A stretch of DNA of 64,000 nucleotides from Cunninghamella blakesleeana (GCA_017871115.1 JAFCIZ010000008.1:1302001-1366000); one strand, 5' to 3'; shown: positions 25,001 through 36,554, counted from the stretch's first letter. A program made the numbers and translations. Notes: a model not told the origin generated them from the letters alone.

Positions 25001-25556
25001 TATATATATATATAGTCTTTACCACAAGGATAGCAAGAGCAAGGTTAATAACACTTGGTTTACCATCTGGAACAATTGGAGGAGTACTAAGAGGCATCCA
25101 ACATAAAAAGAAAGTAATTACTCCCACCCAAAGTACAGAGCAAAAACCACCAAATACATATTTAAAGATTTTTAAGATATAATTAGGTCTTTTACGATCA
25201 AATGTATTTGCACCATTGAGTTTTAAACGGGTATCAGCAGCATTAGAATCCAAGCCCAACTTTTCAGAAGTATTTAAACGTTGTATTACTTCATCACCAG
25301 ATAACTTATGGAAATCCATAGAAGCAAAATACTCAGAATCGTCCATATCTTTCTTTTTTTTAGTTTCTTCCCCTTTTTCATAAATAGAATTTGTTACATT
25401 GATAGATAACGTTCTGAATTTAATTGGAATTTGTTCATAGCCAGGTTCAATAATTTCACCACTAGAAATACGGCTAGATAATCTTCGGTTTAAAATAGTG
25501 GCTTCTTCATCAATATCCAATCGAATATGTTGATTAGATTGTTTTTCATTACTCAT
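22038..25556 (-). CDS. Type IIC P-type ATPase (Na,K/H,K-ATPase alpha-like), fungal
   Basis: A cation-pumping P-type ATPase. Exons are 25556-25023, 24947-24569, 24498-24348 and 24243-22038, giving 1089 aa. A hydrophilic N-terminus carries a RRLSSRISSG patch and IPIKFRTLSINV, which resembles the N-terminus of fungal IIC pumps. ILTGESDAIEG is the actuator TGES loop, FIPEGVPVGVAM is TM4, and ICSDKTGTLTENKM carries the phosphorylated Asp (about residue 425). FVKGAPDVLMPKC lies in the nucleotide domain and TGDGVNDAPALKESDIGIAI in the hinge. TDLFPSLSLIMENEEFDLL in TM6 matches TDMVPAISLAYE of Na,K-ATPase, and the C-terminal M7-M10 region is IIC-like. The M4 Glu and one M6 Asp are kept; the position of the other M6 Asp reads Cys. 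No beta-subunit gene is seen nearby. Ion specificity cannot be read. Confidence 0.92.
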
Positions 25557-26967
25557 TTTAATAAAAAATAATTATATATATATATATATATAAAGGATAT
25601 ATATTTAGAAAAATATGTTGATATAGTATAAATAAAAAAAGTAAAATGAAGGAACAAAGATAAAAAAAAAAAAAAAAGATTCTCTTTATATATCTTTATA
25701 TATATATATATATTTATCTATAAATTACACACAACTTAGTTCCAAAAATATTTGAGGCATTTATTTAAAATCAATGGCAGATTTTATTTTAAAAAATTGG
25801 AGCATTGAAATCCAAGATTAATTTTTTAGATAAACTTTATATACCTATTATAGCATTTAAAAAACTCGTAATATAAATCAAATAACTCATGTAAGATGTT
25901 ACATTATTAAGATAAAGCTTTTTAAAAAATAATTTGATCAAACGTTATATATACATATATATACATAGATCTGTATAGTAAATAATTGATATTTTGTTTT
26001 TTTTTCATAGAAATCATCACATACAATCAATTTTAGTTGGAGTTCTTTTAGCTATTGGATCAAAATAATTTTTCAAACGCCGATAACGGATTACACTTGC
26101 TGAATTTTGCAACTAATGAAGAAATATGTATACAATAAATTGGTTAAATAAATGAATAGATATATTAAAATAAAGTATTGTTATAATGTTATTGGGTACT
26201 TTTAATGAAAAGGGGCCAATTCAAGAAGTAAAAGATATATTTCTTTCCCATCGTTTTTCATACTGCTTTATGTTACTCAAATTGCGTAGTATCCTAGATA
26301 TGGAATTTGCGTGAATTTAGCTAGAGGAGTATATTGAATTTATTAGAATAAATCATTGTGTCTTTTAAGCGAGCTATTTTTGCTATTCATAAGCCATCCT
26401 TTTAAAAAAAATTCATTTTATTATTACATTTGTGCAATATGGATATAAAATTACTTTAAAAATGAATTATTAATTATTCTTATTACTTTTTTATATATAA
26501 ATGAGATGACGATCCCTCAATAAATAAGGAAATAAAAAGATAAAATTAATAGAATCTTATATTTCTTAAGCATGTGCACATCCTATATTCAAATAATATA
26601 CAGTATTATTTCAATACAATAACTATATTTACATGATTATTAGATAAAAACACGTTCACATTAATATATATTATATATAGAATCATTTTAAAACACATTG
26701 GAACAAAAAAAAATTGATTTGAGGGATTTTCCTCAATGTAACACAATAACTTTAACATTTATGCACCGCTTATACTGATTTGAGGTCATATTCGGATTAT
26801 ATAATTTTCTGTTTAAAAAACTCTTCCAAATCCAAAATACAAGCGTTTTTTTTATTTAGGATATAAATCTCTTTTACTTAAAAATGAAGAGTTTTACTTG
26901 CTTTTAAATATGTATGAAAGAATTAAAAACTATTAATAAGAAAAAATATTGATACTATAAATGTATT
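25557..26967. other. Gene-poor A+T-rich region
   Basis: This is upstream of the P-type ATPase and downstream of the orphan gene. Apart from the possible terminal exon at 26017-26112, no coherent reading frame was found. A 42-codon plus-strand ORF near 26187 lacks supporting features. Confidence 0.4.
26017..26112 (-). other. Possible orphan terminal exon
   Basis: After a good acceptor (TTTCTTCATTAG) a 31-codon minus-strand frame reads NSASVIRYRRLKNYFDPIAK and ends in TGA. The composition is protein-like and basic. No upstream exon could be joined to it, so it may be the end of a small gene or debris of one. Confidence 0.25.
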
Positions 26968-27462
26968 TTATTTAACTTCAAATTCACCATTTTTTATTTC
27001 CCATTTAAAAGTATCACCATATTCGTCTTTGACGCTAATAGTAGTATCATAACAATAAGGTGCAATTGTCTTTAATAAAATATCTTGTTGGGCTAATTTA
27101 TTATCAAAATCACCATTGATCACAAAGTCACCTTCTTGATTAAATTGAAAAGCTTTTTTTATAAGGTCTTCATCCTCTTTGCCAGTGTTATTCCATATAT
27201 CTATTATGTTCCAATTTCTGATAGCTTCTTCAATAGATCGATACCCTTTTGAATCTTTAGGATTGTTTACAAAACTATACCAAAAATATTTTTTGGCTTC
27301 CTCATCTGAATCGACAGATTCCGGACATGGAAACCTCCTACCATATGCTAATTTTATTAAGTTTTCTTTTGTGTGCAATTTGTTAATTGCTTCAAGTGTT
27401 TTTTCAATAAATTCATGTTTAATGATAAGGTTACTGATACTATATTCTACAAATATACCCAT
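26968..27462 (-). CDS. Orphan 164-aa soluble protein
   Basis: This is an intronless reading frame starting at ATG 27462. It has two apparent parts. The first, about residues 1-95, is helical, with a central RRFPCPESVDSDEEAKKYFW and an aromatic-rich RSIEEAIRNWNIIDIWNN. The second, about 105-164, is beta-like: EGDFVINGDFDNKLAQQDIL, then TIAPYCYDTTISV, then GDTFKWEIKNGEFEV. No signal peptide, membrane helix or known catalytic motif is visible. The tail pattern (LLxxIAPY, then a GDxxxWxIxNGxF strand pair) reminds me of small stand-alone bacterial proteins, but I cannot name the family. The lack of introns contrasts with most neighbours, although a few other small genes here are also intronless. 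Confidence 0.65.
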   Translation of the reverse strand: MGIFVEYSISNLIIKHEFIEKTLEAINKLHTKENLIKLAYGRRFPCPESVDSDEEAKKYFWYSFVNNPKDSKGYRSIEEAIRNWNIIDIWNNTGKEDEDLIKKAFQFNQEGDFVINGDFDNKLAQQDILLKTIAPYCYDTTISVKDEYGDTFKWEIKNGEFEVK

Positions 27463-27808
27463 GTTTATAAAATGAAAAATTAAAGAAAAAAAACCATTTT
27501 ATTTTTTTATTTTTTTTATTTTATGTGTTATTGGTCTGCGCCTCATTGGTTGCTTAAACCTTATACCTTATTTAGTTTTACTGTGTAATGTATGTAAAAG
27601 TTTTTTTGCTTCGCCAATAAAAACACCAGTAAAGGCAAAGTAATATATATGACGTGAGTAATGGTCTATAATTTTTGTATTTATCTATCTATATATCTAT
27701 GCTGGGATATTTCATCTGCTAGGTATAACTCTCAATACGAAGCATACATTTTAATTACATTTTAATAAAAAAATAATCTGTAAATTTGTAAATCTGTCAT
27801 CTTTTTTT
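27463..27808. other. Intergenic, orphan gene promoter / HRQ1 3' flank
   Basis: This has a T-rich tract just upstream of the orphan gene ATG (27493-27523) and A+T-rich sequence toward the HRQ1 stop. No other feature was seen. Confidence 0.45.
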
Positions 27809-30500
27809 TTATTTCACTTTATTAAATATGTTTTTAAAAGGGATATTTAACATTGCATAAATGATAATTTGCGCACCTATTTTCGAATGTAATTCATTTT
27901 GTTCTGAGCATGTAGAAAGGTAAATACCTATAAAAAAAAATTATAAATAATATTTAACAATGTATGTATGTATATATGTATGTATGTATGTATGTATTAC
28001 AGTTTGGACAGCCAGAATCACATTTACAGTTCTCTATATGAGTTAAAGCCATTTTGACAAGTTGGTCAAAAGAATCATAAATCTGACGTGAAACCCCACA
28101 AGCAGTAGACTCATATAAAACAACTCTATTACCATATATTTAAAGAATAGTATATTTAAAATTTGTATCATTTATATATTTACTTATTCATTATTTCGTT
28201 TATTTCCTACCTATTTGATCTTTGTCTTGTAGCATATGGGCTTTTACATTCAGTTTTAATATCATTAGAGAGAGAAAATGCCTTTTTTGGTAATATTTTA
28301 ATAAACAAATGACTAATAGAATGAACAGAGGCCATTATATCTTCTTCTAATTCCGTTATCTTATTAATAGCTTCACCAGGAACATCAAACCACAACCCTA
28401 AAGTAGTATATATAACAGGATCCATATGTATTTCTAAACTATCTATAATTTTATTTCTCTTATCAATTTTATGATAGCCAAAGACAACGGTTTCTTTTTC
28501 TACTTTTCCAAAATATACCCAAATAGGATGACTTAATATTTCTTTTTTCATCAAAGTTTCTAAAATATTAACATTTGTAAAATCTCGTTGTCTTGTAGTC
28601 CAACCCACTCGAGTTAAATGAACTTTAGCATATCTAAATTCTACATTTAATTCTTCTACTAAATATGTTTGACCTTGATGAATAAAAATGGCTCCTTCAT
28701 ATATTTCAAATGGTGCTCTTGATGCTTCAATTTCTTCAATTACTTTTTTGTTATAACCTGTTACATCTACTATTGCGTATGTGTCTTCATTTATTCCTCG
28801 AATATTGACATATTGTGACGGATTATCTCTCCTTGAAGGGTGCGGTATATATAGCTTTAATTTTTTTAAAAAAATAAAAAAAAAATTATTTTTATTTTTT
28901 AATGCATATGCATGTATATACTTATCTGTATTGATATTAAATTACGTTCTTATCTGGAATATATATTAAATTTTCTTGACAAATTGAATTCAATAATTCT
29001 CCAAAATATGGTTCATCACGAAGTATATCGATTGGTAACTCCTTAGCAGCGCATTGTAGATGACCTTTTAAAGCTATACTATTTTCAATTTGAAAATCTG
29101 CAAATGGAATTGCTGTATGTTGAAACAATGCTTGAGGATTTTTCTATTCAATATTAAGGTTAATAAGCACACACACACAGACATATATATATATATACTT
29201 GTATTATTTTCAATTCCATTATTTGTATGATTATGATTATTATCTGCCTTACTGCATAAAATTGATCTAATGGGGTTTGATCAGCAACTATCATCGTTAA
29301 TGAATCTTTATTTCTTCTTCCTGCTCGACCTGACTGTTGTAAGCTAAATAAAATAAAAGCCAGAAAAATAAATCATTAATAGACACAGACACATACACGT
29401 ACATATATATATATTTAATTACAATGCAGATATTGACCACGGAACACCAACCATTAAAACAGCGTCTAAATTTCCAATATCTATACCTAATTCTAGTGCA
29501 TTTGTCGCAATAATCGCCAACAATTCACCACAAAACATTTTTTTTTCTATTTGTCTCCGAGTCATAGGCATATAGCCACCTCTATATGATACAATCTTTT
29601 CAAGTAAATCTCGACGCTGTTTATTCTCCAAGTTCTCCTTTACATACTTCATCAACAGTTCACATGTTTTCCGTATCTAATAGAATAGTATAAATATTAC
29701 ATATTTACCATTAGTCGATTTAAATAGAAAAATAGGTGAATAATAAACTTCAATACGTACTTTACAAAATACAATAGTTCTTATATTATGAGAAACAAAA
29801 TACTCTAATAATAAAGCAGCTTCTGCAATAGCTCCTCTTCTTGCAACTTCAGTAACATTATTGTTTAATATAGGTGGATTCCATATTATCATTTTCTAGA
29901 ATATAATAAAATATTTTTTGTTTAATATACATACATATATATATAATATGCATACCTTTGATCCACATGGAGATCCATCTTCTTCAATAGATACAATGTT
30001 ATTAACAATATCCTCTTTTCCTAGCAATCTTTTCATATGACATTTAGATTTAGATAAGGTAGCACTGCAAGATATAATTTGTATTTTATCGTTTCTAAAA
30101 TTTTCCAAAAGTAACCTTTCTAATCTTCTTAAAATCAATCCCATATGAGTACCAAATTGACCATGATAAACGTGTACTTCTAAATAAATAGATAAACATA
30201 CATGTGTTATTTTGATATTAAAAATAGTATAATTATTATTACCATTTATTCGCTTGGTTACCATCAATAATAATGTATTTTAAAAATTGGAAAAAATGTT
30301 GCCAATATTCCTTTGCATTAGGTAAAATAGAATTGTGTAACATATCAGGATTTGTTAATATGATATTGGCTGAATTTCTAATTTTTTCTCTTTCTTGAAG
30401 TGGTGTGTCCCCGTCGTAAGTAGCTACCTTTAATGTATATGGATATTTGAATAAATAAATAAAATAGAATACGCACATACACATACATCCATACATATAC

Positions 30501-30532
<32 letters not shown>

Positions 30533-31724
30533 CTTTAGATTATTTAATCCAGGAATTGATGAGATCCACTCCAATAAAGAACGTTTTTGATCTTGCGCCA
30601 GTGCTTTTGTAGGAAAGAGAAATAATGCATATACTGTTTTGTTATTTAGAAACGCTTCTAAAATTGGCAATTGATAAATCAAAGATTTACCACTAATAGT
30701 ATGTAATATTAAATAAAAAAAGCCTATGATTTATTTATTTGTGTATGTATTTTCTATTTTATGTATATACCTAGCCGTTGATGATGATATTACTACATGT
30801 TTTCCATTATATAATTCATTGATAGCAATAGCTTGATGACTATATAATTGCTGAATACCTTTTTCATTTAAATAATCCACAATAGGTTTAGATAAAGGTG
30901 TATTTAATACTCCTGATAATAATAATAAATAAATAAATATTAAATAAATAAATATTTATATAATCTTTTACATATAGCATGATAAAAAATAGACATTTAC
31001 CAAATTTGGAAGATTTTTCAGGTAATTCTAACTGATATTTATTATCATCCAACTGTTGTTGATAAAAGGGTTGCTGTTTTAATTCATTTATTATTTGATT
31101 CAAAGATAATTGAATAGGTTTATCGTCTGGTAATTCCATTGGTGGAGCTGGCAAGTCAAGTAAATACTTTTTTAATTGAATCTCCATTATTTGTTCGATA
31201 TTATTTTTATCAGAGTTTTGTTGAATAAATTTATTTAATGCCTTCATAAACATATCGTTATCTTTTTTTACTGTTTTTAATATTTTATCTGAAGATATTA
31301 AATGACGCTGAATATCCATTTGGTCTCCTTTGTTTTTTATTGCACGAGAATGTTTCGCTTCGTTTGCCTTGACGCTTATCTGTTTACCAAACTGAACTTG
31401 AATAACATTGTTGTTTGGAGATATCATAGAAGTGGAGGTATTTGTTGTTACATATTCATAATGTATAAAATGAGGAACCAGTACTTTCATAGCTGCTAGA
31501 TCTTCAATGGTCAGTTCAGGAACAGCGTTTTTCATTTTTTCAAATGTCATTATATTTGTTAATCGTGCTTCGCAAAATGCACAGAATGGTGTAAGTTTTT
31601 GAAATAGTTTATTAAGACGTTCAAGTTTTGGGGGCAAAGATCTAGGGGAATTTGCTGATCTTTTTGATAGCTTATTTTCATGTTTATTATTTTCTTTTAT
31701 ATCTTCCCCCTTTCGTTTAGGCAT
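27809..31724 (-). CDS. HRQ1: ATP-dependent DNA helicase Hrq1 (RecQ4-like)
   Basis: A 3'-5' DNA helicase for crosslink repair and genome stability in the nucleus. Twelve exons: 31724-31001, 30912-30771, 30692-30533, 30427-30262, 30179-29956, 29895-29761, 29676-29423, 29343-29253, 29143-28946, 28854-28211, 28125-28001, 27927-27809; 993 aa (yeast Hrq1 is similar). Walker A is STASGKSLIYQLP, DEAH-like Walker B IIIDEVHVYHG, motif III ISCSATL, then IRTIVFCKIRKTCELLMKYV, ATNALELGIDIGNLDAVLM and QQSGRAGRRNKDSL. The Hrq1-specific part follows: LKGHLQCAAKELPI, YIPHPSRR and the C-terminal four-Cys cluster CKCDSGCPNC. The last intron, carrying a TATG microsatellite, interrupts the final Cys codon of that cluster. 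Promoter lies in 113 bp behind the lysyl-tRNA synthetase stop. Confidence 0.95.
27961..27997. repeat. (TATG)n microsatellite in the last HRQ1 intron
   Basis: This is a run of TATG tetranucleotides with one TATA interruption. It lies wholly within the intron at 27928-28000, next to the codon for the last Cys of the zinc cluster. Confidence 0.9.
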
Positions 31725-31837
31725 TTTTTATTACTATGAGTATTTATATTTTTTTTAAAAAAAAATAAATAAATATAAAAAAGAGAGAATCACGATTTTA
31801 TTTTCGCAGCAAAAAAAAAAAGATTTAAACCCCGTCA

Positions 31838-33759
31838 CTAATTATCTAAAGGGCGCATTACTGGGAAAGCAATTACTTCACGGATGTGATGAGAATCCGT
31901 TAAAAGCTGTACAACACGATCAATACCCATTCCCCATCCAGCTGTTGGTGGCAGTCCATATTCTAAAGCTTCACAAAATGCCATATCAGGAATAGGTGCC
32001 TCTATATCTCCTTGCTGCCTATCGTTTAATTGCTTTTCGAATCGAATTCGCTGTTCTTTAGGATCATTTAATTCTTCGTATGCATTAACAATTTCTTTTT
32101 TAGCTACAAATAATTCAAACCTTGCTGCTACTCTTATACCATTTTTAATTTCTATATCTTTCGCTAATGGACTTAAAGATAATGGATGATGATATAAAAA
32201 CGTTGGTTGGATACATTTAGGCTCAATTAAATGAGATATTATTTTATCTAATAATCTTGCCTCTGTATACGGTGGTTGGATATGCGGGATTTGATGTTGT
32301 TTACATAATTCACGCAATGATGCTGCATTCATTGTTGCTATGGATGAAATATTATCCAATTTAAAATAATTATCTAAATATTCTACGACATTGATTCTTT
32401 GAAATGGCGATCCAAAATCAAGCTTAATATTGCCCTTTGTTATTATTTTGGAATTGGTAATATACTGAACCATTTCTATATAGTAATAATGATTATTTAA
32501 ATGAAATTAAGTACATGTATTTAAATATATATATATATATATATATTACCTGATAGCATTGTTTCTGTATCCTTCATTAAACTTTCTAAATTGCCATAAG
32601 CTTGATAAAATTCACAAGTTGTAAATTCAGGATTATGATCTGCATCAATTCCTTCATTTCTAAACTGCTTTCCTATTTCAAAGACCCGATCAATACCACC
32701 AATCACAAGTTGTTTAAGATATAATTCAGGTGCTATTCTTAATTGCATATCCATATTTAATGAATTAGCTTTTGTTATAAAAGGTCTTGCTGAAGCTCCG
32801 CCGGCTGTCGATGCTAAAATAGGTGTTTCTACTTCTAAAAAATCACGCTTATCTAGAAATTGTCGAATAAACCGAATAATCTAATTGTAGATATATTAGT
32901 TTATTATTAATATATATGTGTGCGTGTGTGTGTGTGCATAAAATATTTTAAAATATCATTATTATTTACATGTGATCGAGTTTTTAAAGTTTTTAAAGGT
33001 TCAGGGTTAACAAGCAAGTCCAAATATCTTTGACGAAATCGCTTTTCCTAGATAAGTATTAAAAAAATGGAACAGAGAAAATAAAGGTAAGCCTATAAAT
33101 ACTAAATGAAATTATAAAAAAATAAATATATTTTCATGCTTACTGGATCTTTTAAACCAGATTTGGGAAGATCGTGTAAACAAGGGGTTAATAACCGAAA
33201 TTTATTTGTAAATAAACTTAGCTGACCATGATTTGTTTTTCCTATAACACCAGTAAAAGCAAATATATCGCCGCGAGATGTAGTTCTGTTCATATCTGCA
33301 AATAATTCTGGTTGATCAAATCGATTCTTGGAAGCTACAATTTGGATCGATTCACCATGGTGCATAATATCATAAAAAACAAGCTTACCACTGGATTCAC
33401 GTTTTGACATAATACGTCCTGTTAAAGTTACAATATCTTGACTTTTTTCACCATTCTTTAATAGACTTTCTTGTTGTTTCATATCAACTATATTAATATA
33501 CTTTCCTTCATTTACTGCTTTCTGAAATCTAGGATAATGATTATTTCGTTCAATATTATTTGCTCGAGTAACTATTAAAATACATGAGATATTGTGTTAT
33601 ATTAGTTTATATCAATAAAAGTAATAATAGTGTTGAAAATTCATTTTGTTTACAGGAACTAGAAAATGGCCGACTACGAATAATATTTTGTCTTATTGTA
33701 AAATATTGGTGACCTGATTTAAACAAAAATCTAGGCAAAGATTTTGTAGATACCGTCAT
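31838..33759 (-). CDS. MSK1: Lysyl-tRNA synthetase, class II, probably mitochondrial
   Basis: It charges tRNA-Lys with lysine. Exons are 33759-33654, 33571-33144, 33047-32970, 32880-32550 and 32475-31838, giving 526 aa. The first 35 residues are rich in Ser, Phe, Arg and Lys with no acidic residue, typical of a mitochondrial presequence. The anticodon-binding OB-fold follows ([20 protein letters not shown]). Class II motif 1 is RQRYLDLL to [15 protein letters not shown], motif 2 is [20 protein letters not shown], and motif 3 is [36 protein letters not shown] is also present. The long eukaryotic cytosolic N-terminal Lys-rich extension is absent, again favouring the organellar enzyme. Tandem with HRQ1, head to tail; divergent from SWT1 across 415 bp. 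Confidence 0.93.
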
Positions 33760-34174
33760 AATTATTTATAATAAACAAAAGGAAAAATACAAGAAAAAAA
33801 AATCAGTTACAGGGAGCTTAAATTTTTTTTAAGGTTAAACAAAAAAAAAAAAAATATTATTATTAGAGAAAGAAGAGATCGTGTATTTATATATATTAAA
33901 TATTCTTAAAAAAATAATAAACCTCAACCGTTGGTAAAAAAGAGGTACTTTTGAAAACCTTTTTGTTTCTGTTGAAACGGTTGCACAAAGAATGATTTTG
34001 TATTTTTTTAAAAATGAAAATAAAAATATTGCTTTTCTTTACTTCCGCTATTTTTTTTTCTTTTTTCTTCTTTTTTTCCTACTTTTTCCTCTCTATTTCT
34101 TTTGATATAATTCTGTAGTTGCTGTACCATTTAATATTTTTTTTTTTCACGAATAATAAATAATTAATTCACCA
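33760..34174. promoter_or_regulatory. Divergent promoter, MSK1 / SWT1-like
   Basis: This is a 415-bp head-to-head region. It has an A-rich block toward MSK1 and a strong CT/T tract (34036-34100) toward SWT1. No specific operator was recognised. Confidence 0.45.
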
Positions 34175-35418
34175 ATGAATTACATGGATGTCGATGGTCC
34201 TGAATTTCTTTTAGAAGTTAATCAAGCTATTTCAGCTATTCGATCGCAAAGTTTAATAAATAAAGATATTTTACATAATGAAGAACAAAGTTACTGGTCC
34301 TCTACACATATCCAAAGTAAATAAATATATACGCATATAACACTAACAGTAATAAAATTGAAAAACAAATATATAGCCTTCTTTATTTATTAACCATTAT
34401 TATTATTATTATCATTGATATATGTGAAATAAAGATAACTATCAACAAGTCATAGTTCTAGATACCAATTTTTTAATTTCTAATTTAGGGTTTTTGCAAG
34501 AATTAATAACAATAGCGGAACTTCGAAATGATTGTTTATTGATCGTACCTTGGGTTGTCATTCAAGAATTAGATGGATTAAAGAAATCCCACAGTAAACA
34601 GTCGACAAAGGGTAAACAGGAAAGAGTGGATGAATTGGCAAGAAAGGCAATGCGATTTCTAGAAGGTTTATTAGTAAAACAAAGTCCTGCACTTCGGGGG
34701 CAAAAAACCAATGAAATATATGACAACGATAATACAAAAACGGTAATGTTTTTCAATGTATCTATATACCTATGTATCCATATTTATTTATAATACTAAC
34801 TTTATCTATTTATTTTATTTACAAAACAAAAAAGTATATAGGCGATGATTGTATACTCGATTGTTGCTTATATTTTAGGTATAAACTAGAAAAACCAGTA
34901 AAACTGTTATCAAATGACAGAAATCTGTGTATTAAAGCAATGGTACATTGTATTGAAGCAATATCATCGGAGTCGAAGATAAAGTTGAAGGAGTTACTTG
35001 AATTGGTATCACTTGGACAAAGTGTAAAAGTTATTATGTATCCGAAAAATATAAAAACATAACTAAATATAAGTTTATATTGTTTTTTATTTATTATTAG
35101 GTAATGCAAATAGAGCCAAGTATTCATTTTTCATCAACTCATATGGACCCACCTTCGATGCAACACCAGACAATCATAGATGAAGATTGTGAAATGATAG
35201 ATTCACCCGTGATTATAATAGAAGATAACACTAAAAATATTACAGAAGATATACAGTACTTTAATGGAGGTGGAACCAACACATCTAAATATGCACCAAA
35301 AAATTATAAAAATAATAACACACTAAAAAATATAAATGATCATGATAAAGTTCTTTCATCAAGAAAGCTTTGGCACAATGTATATTATAAAACAGGAATG
35401 GATCTGGAAAAAAAATAA
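34175..35418 (+). CDS. SWT1: PIN-domain RNA endonuclease, Swt1-like
   Basis: Swt1 is a nuclear-pore-associated PIN-domain endoribonuclease for mRNP quality control. Exons are 34175-34316, 34435-34742, 34835-35023 and 35101-35418, giving 318 aa. The PIN core starts QQVIVLDTNFLISNLGFLQE with the first catalytic Asp. LLIVPWVVIQELDGLKKS supplies the conserved Glu, GDDCILDCCLYF the middle Asp pair, and LLSNDRNLCIKAM the last Asp. The match to Swt1 is in VLDTNFxxSxL and VPxVVIxELDGLK. The C-terminal 110 residues are acidic and disordered. This homologue is shorter than yeast Swt1 and lacks a visible C-terminal HEPN-like region. The exon 3 donor (GTAAAA at 35024) is chosen because it keeps the downstream frame open. 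Confidence 0.82.
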
Positions 35419-35873
35419 TTTGAAATGTACATAAATCAATTTCATAATATATATTTATAACCCTTACTTAAAAAATAGATTAGCATTCACATATATATAT
35501 ATATACGTATATTGATATTTTTTAGCTTAAATTAAAGGCTAAATCTAACTTTCTAAACCATTATATCCTTTACTCAGTTTTTATTCTATTTATATTAATA
35601 TGTACATATAATAAATAATTTGATAGTAGTTTTATCCGATTTTTAATATAATTTCTTATACTGTTTACCATGGTATAAATGATCTACTAAAAAGTAATAG
35701 AATCGGTATGCCAATTATATTAAAAAAACTATAAGAAAAAATAGTGACATATAATTACCCTGATAATCATTTATATCGTACTATTGATTTTTATTTTATT
35801 TTATTTTATTTTATTTTATTTTATTTTATTTTTGGTATAAGTTAATATATAAATATACATACACATGATTACA
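35419..35873. other. Convergent intergenic region with pentanucleotide repeat
   Basis: This lies between the SWT1-like stop and the Spc24-like stop. It is A+T-rich and contains the (TTTTA)n array given separately. Extra exons of the minus-strand gene could lie here but none is supported. Confidence 0.4.
35788..35832. repeat. (TTTTA)n pentanucleotide microsatellite
   Basis: About eight perfect TTTTA units in a row lie in the 3' flank of the Spc24-like gene. Confidence 0.95.
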
Positions 35874-36554
35874 TTAAATACACCATAAGCTGGCAGCTGA
35901 TACTTCTTCATTACTATCCGTCGGTAAGTTTATTCCAAGTCTTTGATAAAATGTAATTTTCATGCTAAATTAAATTTATATATATAAATAACAATAATAA
36001 TAAAAAATTAGCCAAATTAGAAATAAATAAAAAAACTTTCATAATTCTAATATATAAATATGCATATATATTTACTCTTCGATTTCAGTTTGATTATTGG
36101 TATTTTTCTGTTGCTCCAAACTTGCCAATTCCATTTTAATTTTATTATTTTCCTTAATTATATGGTCAAGCTTATCAAATAACCTTTTACTTTTATCTAT
36201 TTCTAGTTGCTTTTCTTTTTCCAAATTTATTATTTTATCATTTTGAACTTCAGTGCAATATTTTTTTTCAAGTGCTTCATTATTTGTATTTAGTTTTTGC
36301 AACTTTTCTTGTAATTCTATAATGTAACAATAAGTGTTAAATGGTATGATATTCATTTTTTTAGTTAAAAAGAAATCTGTATGTGTATATATATATATAA
36401 TACCTTGATTTAATTTTTTTAAACTATCTAATTCTTTTTCATAATCATCTTCTATCTTATCTATACGTTGATTCCATGTTTTTAATTTAAATTGATATGA
36501 ATTTTCATTTAAATTTGATATAACATTATTTAATTTAGTCTTCGTATCCTCCAT
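35874..36554 (-). CDS. Coiled-coil protein with Spc24-like C-terminus (possible kinetochore subunit)
   Basis: Exons are 36554-36404, 36316-36076 and 35964-35874, giving 160 aa, with frame kept at both junctions. Residues 1-125 are almost entirely coiled coil, with Lys, Glu, Leu and Asn heptads and no Pro. The last exon reads DMKITFYQRLGINLPTD, which resembles the start of the Spc24 globular domain (LKLxxYRSLGIxL) that follows the Ndc80-complex coiled coil. If correct, it would pair with Spc25 at the kinetochore. The protein then stops after about 15 more residues, whereas Spc24 normally continues for about 50; either the C-terminus is short or further exons were missed. It shares a 176-bp divergent promoter with YTM1. 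The coiled coil is clear, the Spc24 call tentative. Confidence 0.5.

Noticed and set aside
27961..27997. TATG array considered as a CRISPR-like or telomere-like repeat
   Set aside because: No spacers and no telomeric unit; a simple microsatellite within an intron.
34819..35127. 102-codon minus-strand ORF over SWT1 exon 3
   Set aside because: Antisense to the conserved PIN-domain Asp motifs; shadow.
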